Shown here piece after piece: positions 49,997 through 61,800 of a stretch of DNA of 64,000 nucleotides (within the stretch, counting starts at the first letter, position 1; each line of letters begins with the position of its first letter). Under the pieces are notes generated by a model. The model saw nothing but the letters and a program-made list of their open reading frames with translations. It was not told the origin of the DNA and searched no databases. The stretch comes from Podaxis mareebaensis (taxonomy: Eukaryota; Basidiomycota; Agaricomycetes; Agaricales; Agaricaceae): the NCBI GenBank assembly GCA_018524725.1, contig JAEUWP010000180.1, positions 62,001-126,000 on the forward strand. The letters are read 5' to 3'. The translations under genes were made by a program, and so were the position numbers.

Positions 49997-52925
49997 CTAA
50001 TCACTAACTACGTCCCACTGTATCTTGCTGGCGTACTCCCGGATATTGGAAACATAATTGTCCTGAATCTCATCTGCTGCACCAGTAGCGACTTTGAGTA
50101 TGATTTCGTTGAGGCCCGTCGAGCCGAGGATGTCTACATGGTCGCCCGTGTTTGCACCTCCGCGGGGTATCGTTGGGTTCGGACGATGAGGGAGCTGGAA
50201 AACACGCGTTACTTTAAGCTGAGAGCAAACAGCTGAGGACGGCTAGACTGCACCTCTACAGTCGTGATTTTGGTGCCAGCTGGATTCCACCGCTTCCGTT
50301 TCCACCCCTCGACACACATCGCTCCGAGACTTATGAGACTGACAGTCCCATCACCTTCACCCAGCTTCACGCCATTCTGGACCTAATCCGAGTATATGCG
50401 TCCATTTAGGTCACCAGGTCGACACGGGATCAGAGGACGGCGGTACCTTGGGTATACCCTCCTCACTCGAATATTCTGCATCTATCCAGCTCTTTCTTGC
50501 CAATGGGAGATCTAAAGGAGCTGCACGAGGGCTTATACACCCGTCAATGGATGGGTCGTGGCATTCGGGATTGGCACCCTCTGCGAAGGTGTCGTCGTGT
50601 TCATACTCTCCACGGGCGTACCTAAAGGAGTAGCGCGTCAGTTCCGAGGGGGGAGGGCACGATAGGTAATTACCAGTATGATCGCTCGGTCTCCTTTCCG
50701 ACGCCATAGACACAATATATTTTCATTGATGGCGCGTGAGGAAGCCTTCACCAATACGATCAAGAAAGGTGTGAACGCGTCGGATTGACAGGCTCACTTA
50801 CTGGACTTCAAGAGGATTTGACCACTTCCTGTGATCATTATCATTCTCCTTTAACCTCTTTTCGTCGCGTTCAATTCCAAACGAATAATTCGTCGCGATC
50901 ATTTTCTGTCAACCGTATCGTATCCATCAGTTCTCGCCACCCCCAAGAACAATTCCAAAGTCGAGATTTTAACGAACGCACTTGAAATGTCGAAGGTGTA
51001 TGCTCCAAAATCCACTCTGAAGCTTCATCCGCCGTCATATTCTGCGACGGTTTACCTGTCGCAGTGCCCAGTTGCGACTGCCGAAAAGCAATAAGTTGTC
51101 CATGACTATGCGTCGCATTGCACTCGTCGTCGGGGGCGTGCATGCCGTTGCCCCATACTGCGTTCCCACCCTTGATCCACATACTTGCACTTCCTGCCCA
51201 ACTTCGGAAGAGTTTCTGGCGTTCCCTGCGTGAAAAGAAGCGTTCAAGGACTAGAGGCTGGGTGTAAGTAGAGGTCAGTGGTTGAAGAGGAGGGGGACAC
51301 ACCGTATGCGCCCGCGGGGTTCATTTGGACTGTGTCTTTCATTTCGCCTGACAAGAATGCAGCTATTGCTTTCGGCTATCCATGTCTTCAGTTCTGGAGG
51401 GGATGAATAAAGCAAATCGATCTTACTACTCCCTAGCTTGATGTCAGCGTACATCAAAGAACTCGTAACGCTACTTACCAGAAACGGCCCAGCTATTGTA
51501 ATAGATGCCTCGACGTGATTCTGTTCGGGATGCGTAAGATGGCGGTGACCGCGGCAAAGGAGGCTGAGGTACCTCGACCCAATTTGGTCCACCACCGCCA
51601 TATTCTGGTGCTTCTACCCATTTAAAGCTAGAGCAGGATAAGAGTGATGCGCCTTTTGAATAAAAGGTTGCTCACAAATACTAGAGCGGATCGGTATTCT
51701 TGGTAAGTTCAGACAAAGGAAGATCAGGAATGGTCATAACTAACCAAAAGAGCCTAGGGTATCCATTAGTCATTGTCATTCAGATAGCTGCGCTTTGGGC
51801 CCACCGTTGCTCCCATGGAATGCGCCGCGATTACAACTTTTCGCTTTTGTCGCTTCCTGGATTAAGAGTTGGAGACGAGGCAATGAGCATAGAATGCGAC
51901 ACTGACTTGAACAATTCAATCGTCGACTTGAGTCTTGAGAAATAGCCATCCCTCTCTTCTAGATTATAGAATGATAGTCTCCAATCATAGGGCGCGAGAT
52001 ATAGATTGTTGGTATCATAATTCACGACAGCGAGGTTTTCCACAATTTTGGACCTGTGGGCAGGTGCTGAGAAGCCTGTATCACAAAGGGAGAGTCAGCG
52101 GTGACAGACCATATCCAGTAGCCTTGGATGAAAGTGCTAGCAGCATCTATACCCTCCGCAGCTCGTATCTTTACATCAGGAGGATCAAGGCCTGTGACAG
52201 GATCAAGCATCATCGCAGCTATCCATTTCTCCCTGTTGAACGTGACTTGTGAAATCATGTTGAATCCGCCCCAGAGTTTTTCGCGAAAGAATGCACGATA
52301 GTCCGGTGATGTCGACCACGATTCCAGTCCCTAAGCCTTGAATAAGCCTCTGTCATTCCGGAAGTCGAAGAATGAGATGCACCGTCGAGATAATACCAGG
52401 AATCAATATAACTGGATACTTCGCGTCTAAGCCCCTCGCCTTCATATTTTCTCCCACTTGGAACTCGCGTCCATCGTTGTAGAACTTCCAGACTTCGGGT
52501 ATATTATTTCGCAATCTTTGCCATTCAGCTTCGACGCGAGAGAGATCAAAATCTGGTAATTCAGGGAGGTGGACTCCATATTCACTCATGAGTATCGATA
52601 CTTGGGTGTGCATATCTTGAAGGTCCTGTGGCTCAACAAATGCGAACCCAAGGAGTGTTCCCACTACATTGAACCTTAAGTTGAGCGATGTGGTACTCCA
52701 AACGCCGCGTAGATACTCACTGAGCATGCCCAGGGGAAATAAAAATCGGCCAGTTCTCCACCATGGTCGTTGAGCAGTTTTCTTCGCCTCTCGTATTGTC
52801 TCCGCTCCTTTACGTATATCATCCTTGACTTTTTGCAGAGTATCATTCACTCCATTGGATGTTCCGACAATAACATCGTCGTCGCTCCGACTTTGTTGCG
52901 GCCTGATTCGTTTTGTAAGTGTCAT
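49997..52925 (-). CDS. LRO1: Phospholipid:diacylglycerol acyltransferase (PDAT, LRO1 type)
   Basis: PDAT makes triacylglycerol by moving an acyl chain from a phospholipid to diacylglycerol in the ER. The start used is ATG 52925 (MTLTKRIRPQQSRSDDD); the same frame is open to 53045. A single membrane anchor (FLFPLGML joined to MGTLLGFAF) precedes the lumenal LCAT-like domain. It has YPVILIPGIIST, the Trp-rich lid region EKLWGGFNM, LDPVTGLDPPDVKIRAAEG, the PYDWRLSFYN motif, and the nucleophile VVIAAHSMGAT. Two microexons then give ALLYF, followed by FKWVEAPEYGGGGPNWVE. The C-terminus has LGEGDGTVSLISLGAM with the Asp and NTGDHVDILGSTG with the His. All catalytic residues are present, and the length fits the family. 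Confidence 0.92.
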
Positions 52926-53411
52926 GTAGATATAAGGGCTCCCAGGTTGTATATGAGAGCCTGGCGTGGGAGCTTGGAAAGACCCAACCAGACGTAGTTG
53001 GTCAACTTGGGGTGGTTGCAAGGGGTACTTGGGTAGGAGATACAAATAGCGCTTGAGTGATGTCAGACGCGCCTCAGCAGGGTTTCCTGTTTGGGATTAC
53101 AGTGTTGAGTGTACAAAACGTCCATAACACTAGTGTAGAGAAGTTTAATGTAACTCGGAATGGTAGCTGTTATATCGACCCAAAGACTATGGCCCAAGAA
53201 CAACATTCTAAGGATTCGCAGATGCTCCAGCTTCTGCAGAGAGGCCGAGTCGAACGAGGACGGCCGTCGTTGCGACGAGATAGGCGTGAGAATTGGAGGG
53301 AAGAATGTGATTGCGATCTCCAGTCTACTCGGGCTGGTCGGATCTCCGGGAACCCCAGAGCTCACCGTCCTCTCCGACGACTACAACCTCTCAACGCCCA
53401 GACTCTTCAAA
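52926..53411. promoter_or_regulatory. Divergent promoter region of PDAT and ETF alpha
   Basis: These 486 bp lie between two divergent starts. A plus-strand ORF from 53057 runs into the ETF alpha region in another frame and is not counted. No specific factor site can be named. Confidence 0.4.
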
Positions 53412-54573
53412 ATGCTTCGCAACAGATACATTCAGTGCTACAAGGCCTTCTCGCGTACATATGCCACTGCAACCTCTCCCCACGCCCTCGTCTTCCTCGA
53501 GCACCGTCAAGGAGTTGTCGAATCTGGCTCCCTTTCAGCCCTAACTGCTGCAGAACAGCTTGGAGGCAAGGTCACTGCTCTGGTTGTCGGTGGGTCAGAG
53601 CATGTGCCAGGAGTCGTAGAAAAAGCGAAAAAGTGTGTAAACCATACGACTACCTAGCAAAACTTCATATCTAACCGTCATGTACCCAGGCTGAAGGGTC
53701 TGACCTCCGTCCTTCACTCAACTTCCCCGCAGTATGCAGAACCAGTACCAGAAGTCCTCTCTCCTTTGTTGGAGAAACTGCTCTCCGAGTCTTCTCCCTT
53801 CACACACGTCGTCTCGGCCACATCCTCCGCTGCAAAATCTCTCTTGCCCCGTGTCGCCGCAAGACTCGATGTCCCTGCCGTTTCTGACATCATTTCCCTT
53901 GAGCACGATGCCACCAACAACAGCACCACATTCACACGTCCCATCTACGCCGGAAACGCCATTGCGACCGTGCGTGCCCCTTCTTCAGTTCCAATCAAGT
54001 TCTTCACCGTTCGATCAACTGCATTCTCCGCTGCCCCGGTTCAAGAAGGTGCTGAGGCTGAAACTAAGGCCATTGACCCTGTCGAGGTCACCGACTCACC
54101 TACCCTGCACCTCAAGACTACCATTGCCAAATCTGACCGGCCCGATCTTGGGGTGGCTTCCCGTGTCGTGTCAGGTGGAAGGGCTTTGAAGAACGCGGAG
54201 ACTTTTGCTGCTACCCTATACCCACTTGCAGACGTCCTTGGAGCCGCTGTTGGAGCTTCCCGTGCCGCCGTGGATGCCGGTTACGCAGACAATTCACTCC
54301 AGGTTGGCCAGACTGGCAAAGTCGTGGCCCCGGAGCTTTACATGGCTCTCGGTATCTCGGGTGCCATTCAGCACCTTGCCGGAATGAAGGATTCCAAACT
54401 CATCGTCGCCGTGAACAAGGCAAGCACACCCTGAACTCGCCTTGCCTATGTGCAGCACACTGATTCTCATCTCCCAGGATCCCGATGCACCCATATTCCA
54501 AGTTGCGGATGTCGGACTTGTTGCAGATCTGTTTGAGGTCGTGCCTCAGCTCATCGAGAAGCTGAAGCAGTAG
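53412..54573 (+). CDS. Electron transfer flavoprotein, alpha subunit
   Basis: The mitochondrial ETF heterodimer carries electrons from acyl-CoA dehydrogenases to ETF-ubiquinone oxidoreductase. The start is ATG 53412 ([20 protein letters not shown]), a basic Ser/Thr-rich leader that fits a mitochondrial targeting sequence. Then follow [34 protein letters not shown], and [20 protein letters not shown]. The FAD-binding part is [55 protein letters not shown], and [19 protein letters not shown]. After the last intron the end is [20 protein letters not shown]. Three exons, all junctions in frame, stop TAG 54571-54573. Length is normal for the family. Confidence 0.95.
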
Positions 54574-54644
54574 TTGACATCATACCTCCGTCAGTAACAT
54601 CGGGCATCTATTACTCTTCTAATGCAATGACATTTATTCATCTA

Positions 54645-56493
54645 TTACATCTTGCTGCGAGGTGCGATCTGCATGAAATATTCCATTGCAGCACCCACAT
54701 CTTGTTCCACCGTGGTAGCACTAATCCAATTCCATTGAGCCTGGATCGCAGGACCCAAGATCCCATACTCCTCCCCATACACACTATCAAACTCATACAT
54801 CTTACCAGATTCAAACGACCCCTGGAGGACCGCATTAGCTGCAGGCAGTCGCACCTTTTCGTACGCAAGAAGGGCCTGTTCAACTGTATCGATCGTTGCC
54901 TTTCCCAGAAGACACGCGAGAAGGTATGCATCCTACGATTATGATGCAATATTCAACTTTGAGAAACTTATGCAGATCGGGGTGTTTGATAGATGACCCA
55001 CCTCGATCGCTTGCCCCGCTCCCGCGCCTTGGTGGGGTGCCATTGCATGCGCCTTTTGAAACAGAACGTCAGCCCGTTGAACGATCCAGGGAGACGAGAC
55101 TGGGTCTAGCCCGGCTACTTACCGCATCGCCCAACAATGCGACTCTTCCAGAGACGTAGGATGGAAGCGGATTGAGGTGGTGGGTCGCCCAACGTGTTGG
55201 TCGCTCAATGCACTGTTCGGTAGAGCTGAGGCAATTCTGCTCTTCAATGTTGATGTCGGAAACTGACCTTGAGAAGTCGTTCGACTTCGGGTTCCCAGTG
55301 CTTGTAGGCATCCAACAGCTCCTGTTAAGGACACTCTGTCACCCAATTGTCATCCGGGTAATGCGATCCATTTTTCTCGGGTTCCGATGCAAAAGTGACA
55401 ACATTGGCGATATTACCTTGGGATATGGAGTAACTGACAACGTGCTACTATCATCAGTACCACGGTCAAACAGATGCCATGCACGTTTTGGCTTACTCTC
55501 CCTTTGCCACAGTACTGATAACTACTTGTCAGCGGAATCACCAGAGAAGCAAGACAAACGATACCATCATAGGGTCCTTAATCGCCCGATGGTTCTCCCC
55601 ACCTATTCTTCTCAACTTCTCCACCTCCACAAGCCCACGATACGCGATTGTACCGGTCCATATTGGTTTAATATACCCTAGCAACGTTGGGTCCTTCTTC
55701 TCCTTCGCCTTGCTCTCATACATCTGCGTTCGTATTGTTGACTTAATTCCGTCGCAACCAATCAAAACATCACACTCTGATGAGCTCCCGTCGGCGAAAT
55801 ACAGCTGAACCCCTCGGTTTTTCTTGGTGTCGGTATAGGAGAGGAGGCGTTTACCGAAATGCGCGAGGTCGGGTGGGAGATGGTCGACAAAGACATCTAG
55901 GAAGGAAGCTCTATGGAACCGGATGCACTGGAAATTGGGGATTTCAAAACGTGAGTTATATTTTACTCTGCAGGGATTGTCGACTTACCCCATCTTTCGA
56001 AGAGTCGGAAGTATTGTAGTCGTTAGCTTAGGACGGTCTCGGTTACGAAATGCCCACATACACGGCATCTGAACGAGTCGAAACCTAAATCCCTCCTTCG
56101 GTGCGTCAGACCGCCTATAATCGAATCCGACACCTATGATGACAACCTCAGTTATGCCCTTCCCCTCGACGATTAAAAACGCCACAGTACGTACCCATAG
56201 ATCCATCCGGAGGCGCATGTGCAACCTTCGCAAAATCCTCCGCTAAACCCATCAACTCCAGTATCCTCCATGTTCGGGCCCAAATCATTACCCCAGCGCC
56301 AATCTCTTTGAATTGACCAGTGGCCTCATACACGTCAACTTTGATGTGTGGGTAACGAGAGAGTGCGACGCCTAGACAAAGGCCACTTATCCCTCCACCG
56401 CTGGGATAGTGGTCATATTCACGTTTGCGTGCAAGGATATCCTGGGTTTACTCACCAGATTGCTACGCGTATCTTTCTCGACTCTTCGCTCAT
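54645..56493 (-). CDS. FAD-dependent aromatic monooxygenase (salicylate hydroxylase-like)
   Basis: A group A flavoprotein monooxygenase, related to salicylate and 6-hydroxynicotinate hydroxylases. ATG 56493 gives MSEESRKIRVAI. An intron (GTGAGT..TCCCAG) joins to CGGGISGLCLGVALSRYP, the Rossmann FAD motif. Next are VDVYEATGQFKEIGAGVMIW, then CIRFHRASFLDVFVDHL, and the DG motif CDVLIGCDGIKSTIR. Further on are PIWTGTIAYRGLVEVEKLR and the GD motif SGRVALLGDA joined to AHAMAPHQGAGAGQAIE. The C-terminal helix region ends IAPRSKMstop. All three signature motifs are present. The substrate is unknown. The protein has no signal peptide and is probably cytosolic. Confidence 0.9.
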
Positions 56494-56737
56494 GGTTTAA
56501 ACAGACGGTTGTAGTTATTCGAGGGGAATGGACAGAGACATTGACACGTATGGATTGAACTCACATGCCAATGGGTGCTGGGAAATCCAGAATGTCATGG
56601 GAGGGCGACATACCGATGCGGAAGGGCTGGCTCAAGGTCTGAACTCCATAAGCCGAGGTCCGAAGAGGCCACTGGATTCACTTATACAGTACATTACACA
56701 TCATTTTTACACACTGGATCAGAAAATACAAACGCAT

Positions 56738-57521
56738 TCAAGGAGCTTGAACCAAAGCCATGAGACTGAACTTGACACCTCCATCGATGTGCGAAATGGC
56801 ATCCTTGACAATCCCAAGAGATTTTGGAAGGAAATCTTCTCCTGGTGCTAATGCTACCCCAGTATCAACTGGACCTTTCCGTGCACCATCCAGGAGGTAG
56901 ATTTTGTTGTTGTTTTTGTTTGGAACGAAGGAGATGTAGTGGTAGTCAACTTCTTCGCCGACCTCGGGAGGCTGGGTGTCACCCTGCACAGCAGCCTCGC
57001 CATAGGCTTTTTCGATCGCTTTGTTGTTTTCGAGAGCCAGAGCTCGCGCATCACGGTCGAGAGGTATGGCGGTCCTTAGGAAGTGGTCGAGGGGAGAGTG
57101 GGGCCCTATGAACCACCCAATGATATCAGTACTCGCAGGTATATATTTTAGGTGGCATATACTTACTTATATGGTCTGCAGCAGGCCCGTTTGAAATAGA
57201 GTGCAAAATACCATAAAATCCACAGGCATTGTGAATAGTTTGCTCGAACCAAATGACCTCTTCGTTCTCTCCCTGGCCGTTGTAAACGGGCCTATTCTTT
57301 TCATCCTCGTCTACCCACTGCCTGTACTTGTCCGTCGTGATCAGATTAAAGATCAACGCATACACGGGTCGAGGAGTCATCGCGATCAGATCTTCGTCAT
57401 CCAAGGAGTACACATCTTGAACGAGGAGATTATCGTTGACTCCCAGTTTATGAATGAGTTCTGTGAAGACCTCAGGGTTAGATTCAAGAGGAATATAGGC
57501 TTTGCGGTGTTGAGTCGTCAT
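56738..57521 (-). CDS. Ubiquitin carboxyl-terminal hydrolase (UCH family, Yuh1/UCHL3-like)
   Basis: This cysteine protease removes small adducts from the C-terminus of ubiquitin and probably Nedd8/Rub1. It starts at ATG 57521 (MTTQHRKAYIPLESNPEVF). The catalytic residues are all visible: Gln in VIWFEQTIHNACG, Cys in NACGFYGILHSISN, His in DYHYISFVPN, and Asp in YLLDGARKGP. The crossover loop region around EVGEEV is short, as in UCHL3. Two short introns interrupt the gene (one around 57105-57180). The C-terminus ends KFSLMALVQAP. Its start lies only 134 bp from the start of the proteasome chaperone gene on the other strand. Confidence 0.95.
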
Positions 57522-57655
57522 CGTTGTTGGTAAAGATATATTGTGGAGCAATAATCTGATAACTCGACGGATGAGCGTGTGCTAAATGGGGACGCCATGA
57601 TGTGCTATGTTCTGTGTGCGCATATGTACCACCATACTCAACCAGTCAGTCATCC
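57522..57655. promoter_or_regulatory. Compact divergent promoter of UCH and PSMG2
   Basis: Only 134 bp separate the start codons of two divergent genes of the ubiquitin-proteasome system. Both promoters and both 5' UTRs must fit here or overlap the genes. I could not identify a certain proteasome-associated control element by eye. Confidence 0.6.
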
Positions 57656-58687
57656 ATGACGTTCATCTACCCGACCAAGCAGCTCCAGCATGCAGGAAAG
57701 ACTCTCATAGTGGTACGCGTTCATACAACGGTGGTAATGGGAGGGCAGCCTGACGCACCCACCCAATTCAGCCAGTCGTTTCAACAGCCAACGTTTCCCA
57801 ATTAGCTGTCGATCTCATCATCACGACTTTGGCACTAGAACGCATCGCCGTCATTGACCCCAGCTACTTCGTGCCTGTCGTTGGTGGCAGGGAGAACGGC
57901 GAACCTGGGATTACAACACCCCTGGAACGTATGTCCGCCCGCAAGTCCATATTCTCGAAATGAAATGAACCCTCACATTATACTTCCCAAAGTGTATGGC
58001 AAACCCGAGATCAATGTCGTCGCCTTACAGCAACGCTCCCCCGTTCTCAAGGTTCGTACTTGCGGTTAGCAGCTAGTCTCTTTACGCAAGAGAACTGAGA
58101 ATTCTTCAAGTCCAGGAAAGGGGACTTCGTAGCGGCATTACTTGAATTCATCAAGGTCTCCAAATTTGCCAGTGTCTTGTTTTTGTCAGGTGTCGATGTT
58201 CTAAACAGGACAGACGCGCAGATGTTGTACGTCTTCATGACAATTTTCCTTGCCGTCTGCCGAGCTTTTCCTCATCTGGATCGTCAGCACGCCAACTTAT
58301 CAGATTCTCCTTCCAAATGCGCCTTCGCTTGTCCAGACTCCACTCGCCAACCTCTCGTCTCTTCCAATACCAACTTATACCTCACCAGTTCGCCAGCACG
58401 TTCAGTCACAAGACCAAGAAAACAGGGATGAGGGAGCTATCCCATTCATCCCAGGGGGAGGCCTCACTCGGCGCATTCTCACGTCAATACCGCCAGATTG
58501 GTCCACCCCGACTGCAGCAGTCCTTCAGTTCGTTATGGAAGGCGACAATCGGGCCGACGCGAACCTTCTAGCCGCAGTAGTCGCCAAAGTTCTTAACCTC
58601 GACTCCCAAATAGGGGAATGGCTACAACCCGGCAGCTGGAGGGAAGGTCTTTTTGGTGCTCCACATGATCAAACATTGTATGGATAA
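57656..58687 (+). CDS. Proteasome assembly chaperone 2 (PSMG2/PAC2 family)
   Basis: PAC2 pairs with PAC1 to assemble the alpha ring of the 20S proteasome. ATG 57656 gives MTFIYPTKQLQHAGKTLIV. After an intron the sequence continues VSTANVSQLAVDLIITTLAL, then RIAVIDPSYFVPVVGGRENG, with the PAC2-type pattern of strands. Next exons give VYGKPEINVVALQQRSPVLK and FVAALLEFIKVSKFASVLFL, then SGVDVLNRTDAQML. A Pro/Ser/Thr-rich loop is followed by PFIPGGGLTRRIL, where homologues have a similar glycine turn, and LLAAVVAKVLNLDSQIGEWL. The length of about 260-270 residues is normal. Some exon boundaries in the middle were placed only approximately. Confidence 0.85.
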
Positions 58688-58819
58688 TCGGTCGGGTTTT
58701 AGGGGTAGGGGCTTGTCATATCGCATGTCATGATCATCAAGAAAATATTCATATTACAGCCTGTAACAGTATGAAACACCGAAAACAGGTTATATTACTC
58801 TCGTTTTGGCGACGATTCA

Positions 58820-61800
58820 TTACCGCTTCGAAGCGATCCCAATGCGTTTGTTGCCCTTTCCTCGCTTAGCTGCCTCCGACAAGGAAAGATAAGCGTATGG
58901 ATCCATGCCATGCTTCTTGACATCGCCTCCAGCTCTCTATACGGAAACAATCACACGAAGAACGCTTTCAGACATGTTTCACCGTTGATAGGAACCCGAG
59001 ATCCACACACCTTCGCTTTGAATTCGTACCCAAGCTTTGGCTCGTTCTTTTCTTTCTTCTTACTCTTTTTCCTCCCAGCGCTGATATCTTCACCATCGGC
59101 CATCTCTACGTCATCGATATCGTTATCCTCTCTTCTTCTCTTCTTGGTATCCTTGTTAAACTTAATCCGGCCGCCTGGTCCTCGAGTAAACCCGTCAACC
59201 GATGTCATACTCTCCTTATACGCGTTTCCAACGATGTCTTCTTCTTCTCCGTCGCCATCTTCTGCAACTTCGTTGTTGCTACCAGAATCAGAATCTTCAT
59301 CAATGACCATTTTGCCCGTGTGCTCATCCGTCTTGAAATGAGCGGCGTCCTGTCCCGGTTTACGTCGGCGGTTTGCCTTCGCGTCTAAAAGAAGATGGTT
59401 CAGGAACATGTGGATTCTAGTAGGTTTTGAAGAAAAACGCACTGGTAACATGACCGGCGGCGCCTTGTAATAAGTCCATCGGCTCGTCGTCATCCAATCT
59501 GAGACGAGCGCCCTGTTCCATATCCTTCTTCTTCCCGGGCTTCTTCGCTACAGTAGGAACATCATCATCGCTGTCTTCTAATTCACTCTCACTGCCGTAC
59601 AGCACATCCTCAAATGCATCGCCTGCCGTGGGCTTGCTCTCCGGCAGCTGGATGATGTGTTTTAGCGACGCATCTCCCACTCGAGGGGAGTAAACTCACC
59701 TCATCTTCATCCTCCCCCGCTTCCTCCCTAGCAGCCTTCTTCCTCTTTGCCCTATCCTTCCTCTTCTTGATATTCAACAATACCTTGCCCGCTTCATCAT
59801 TCCCTGCGCATGCATATACTTCCTCCCAGCTGAACCTCCTCAGCATCCTCTCGAAGATATGTCTCACTTTGACCTTGAAGTGATTCTTGTGATCGTGCGA
59901 CCATTTAAGTAAAGCCGGCACAAGTTCACTAAGGTGGGGTCGGAGGAGTTCGATTGGGAGGGTGTGGATTGCCAGTTTGATGAAGCCGAGTACGGACTTC
60001 ACTATTTCGCGATTTGCAGAGGTCAGGAAAACGAGCAGGGTTTGTAGAATCTCGGTGTGCATTTTTGGAGAGATTGTATCTGTAGTGGGATTGAAATGAT
60101 AAGTCGGACTGCTGATACGAGATATTGAATGTATATATGCACCTTTGAACTCAAAGACAAGACGAGAGATGGCTGTAACGGTGGCGCTGATCATATGTGG
60201 GCTTGCACCAGCAAGGCCACCAGCAACCATGGTCATGAATTCCTCGATACTCGCGGCAGCTGGATTGTGAGAGTCAGCGGGAACTCGATGATAAGAAAGT
60301 AATGATGACCACCTTCGTCGTTGTTATCCTCATCCATACCGTCAACTAGGTTCCTCCTTACGATACCTCCTGCGCTCATCTTCCTGCCCATCGTCAGAAT
60401 AACTTCAAATGCAGCCTCTCGTGCCTTTTCTGAAGGCTCCTTGGTGCCGAGAACGGCTTCAGGTATAATTGAAGGGATGACATGGAGAGCAGAGGACGGG
60501 AGGCGGGGAATAAGGGCCGACAAAAGGTTGAACCGATCCTGAAAAGGCATTGAATCACCTTTGTCATGTAGATACCGACAGGGCACGAACCTTCTTAGCA
60601 GCAGGAGTCAAGCCCTCCAGTAACTCGTCCAACTTCTTCAAAACAGCCACGACGTCCACATCGACTTTCCCACTTTCAATCAGCTTCGCAAGGATCTTAT
60701 ACCCGCGTTTTTGTACTCCATTATCCCTCCGGCCAAGCACCTCAGGCGCCAAGCAGAACTCGAATAAGGCCTTAGCATCTGCCTGAGAAAGATAGGGAAG
60801 TAAAAGAATAAGAATGTCTTGTGTCATCGCTGTCGCATTCCCAGCTTCAGAACTCGAGTTCGCGGTCGTTGGTGCATCTTGCGCATTCACGAGGTTTGTC
60901 CTGAACAGGTCAATGACTTTCCTATAAGCTCCCGTAATGACCTACAACAAAGGATACAAGTGAGGATCACAGGGGGGGAAAACATGAGGATGATGATGCT
61001 TACCGGTTCCTCAGCAATAGACGCCCAAACACTTATTACGTCTCCAACCATGCCCTTGGAGTCGCGGCTAACACTGCCAAAGACATTAAATAAAACAGCT
61101 AGCCAACTCTCGGCCTGTGTTTTCAGAAAAGCAATGTTGCTAGCCGCTTCTTCAGGACTGACGTCCTCGACATGTGGCTTTTCTGAATTGTCAGTTCGGT
61201 CAAGTGACGTGAGGGCTTGGTTGCACTCGACAAGGACTTTCAGGGCTTTGAGAATCGCCGGACGGAGCTCTGTTTGTGAATAGAGGAGCTGCGAGAGGAG
61301 CTGTGCGAAGGCTGGACTCAATGCCTAGAGTCATAGAACTGATGAATGTTGTATGCAGTAAAGGAGGATGAATGTATGCACCTCTCTCAGGTCGACAGGT
61401 GCGTAACAATACCCTGCCAATCCTGTCCAAACTTGTCCAACAAGTACGCTCCATACTTTGGCCTCCGATTGACGGCCTTCCGATTCAGCGGTTTGTTGGA
61501 GGTCGAACATCTTCTCGCTAAGGGGCACAAAGTACGAAACGAAGTGGCCTAAGGGTGATGGGTGGGGCTGCGCAAGAAGAGGAAGGAGATATGCGCGTGG
61601 CTCGCCACCAGCTTTTCTGAAAGAGTAATTTCAGCGCAATGTTGATGTCCTAACGAAAGAGGGTACCTTTGTTCTGGTTCGAGGTTGAGCGGTAACACTC
61701 GAAGTAGGACTTCGGGGCCAAGAACTTGCATCGCCGCACTCAAAGTGGCATCTGCGGCCTCCTTGAATTCGAAACCTTTCCGTGTGCGCAGATCACCAAC

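Noticed and set aside
53057..53674. 205-codon plus-strand ORF overlapping the start of ETF alpha
   Set aside because: Its frame conflicts with the clearly conserved ETF alpha frame and its protein has no family character.
56528..56851. Plus-strand ORF of 107 codons between the monooxygenase and the UCH gene
   Set aside because: Its second half is antisense to the conserved last exon of the UCH gene.
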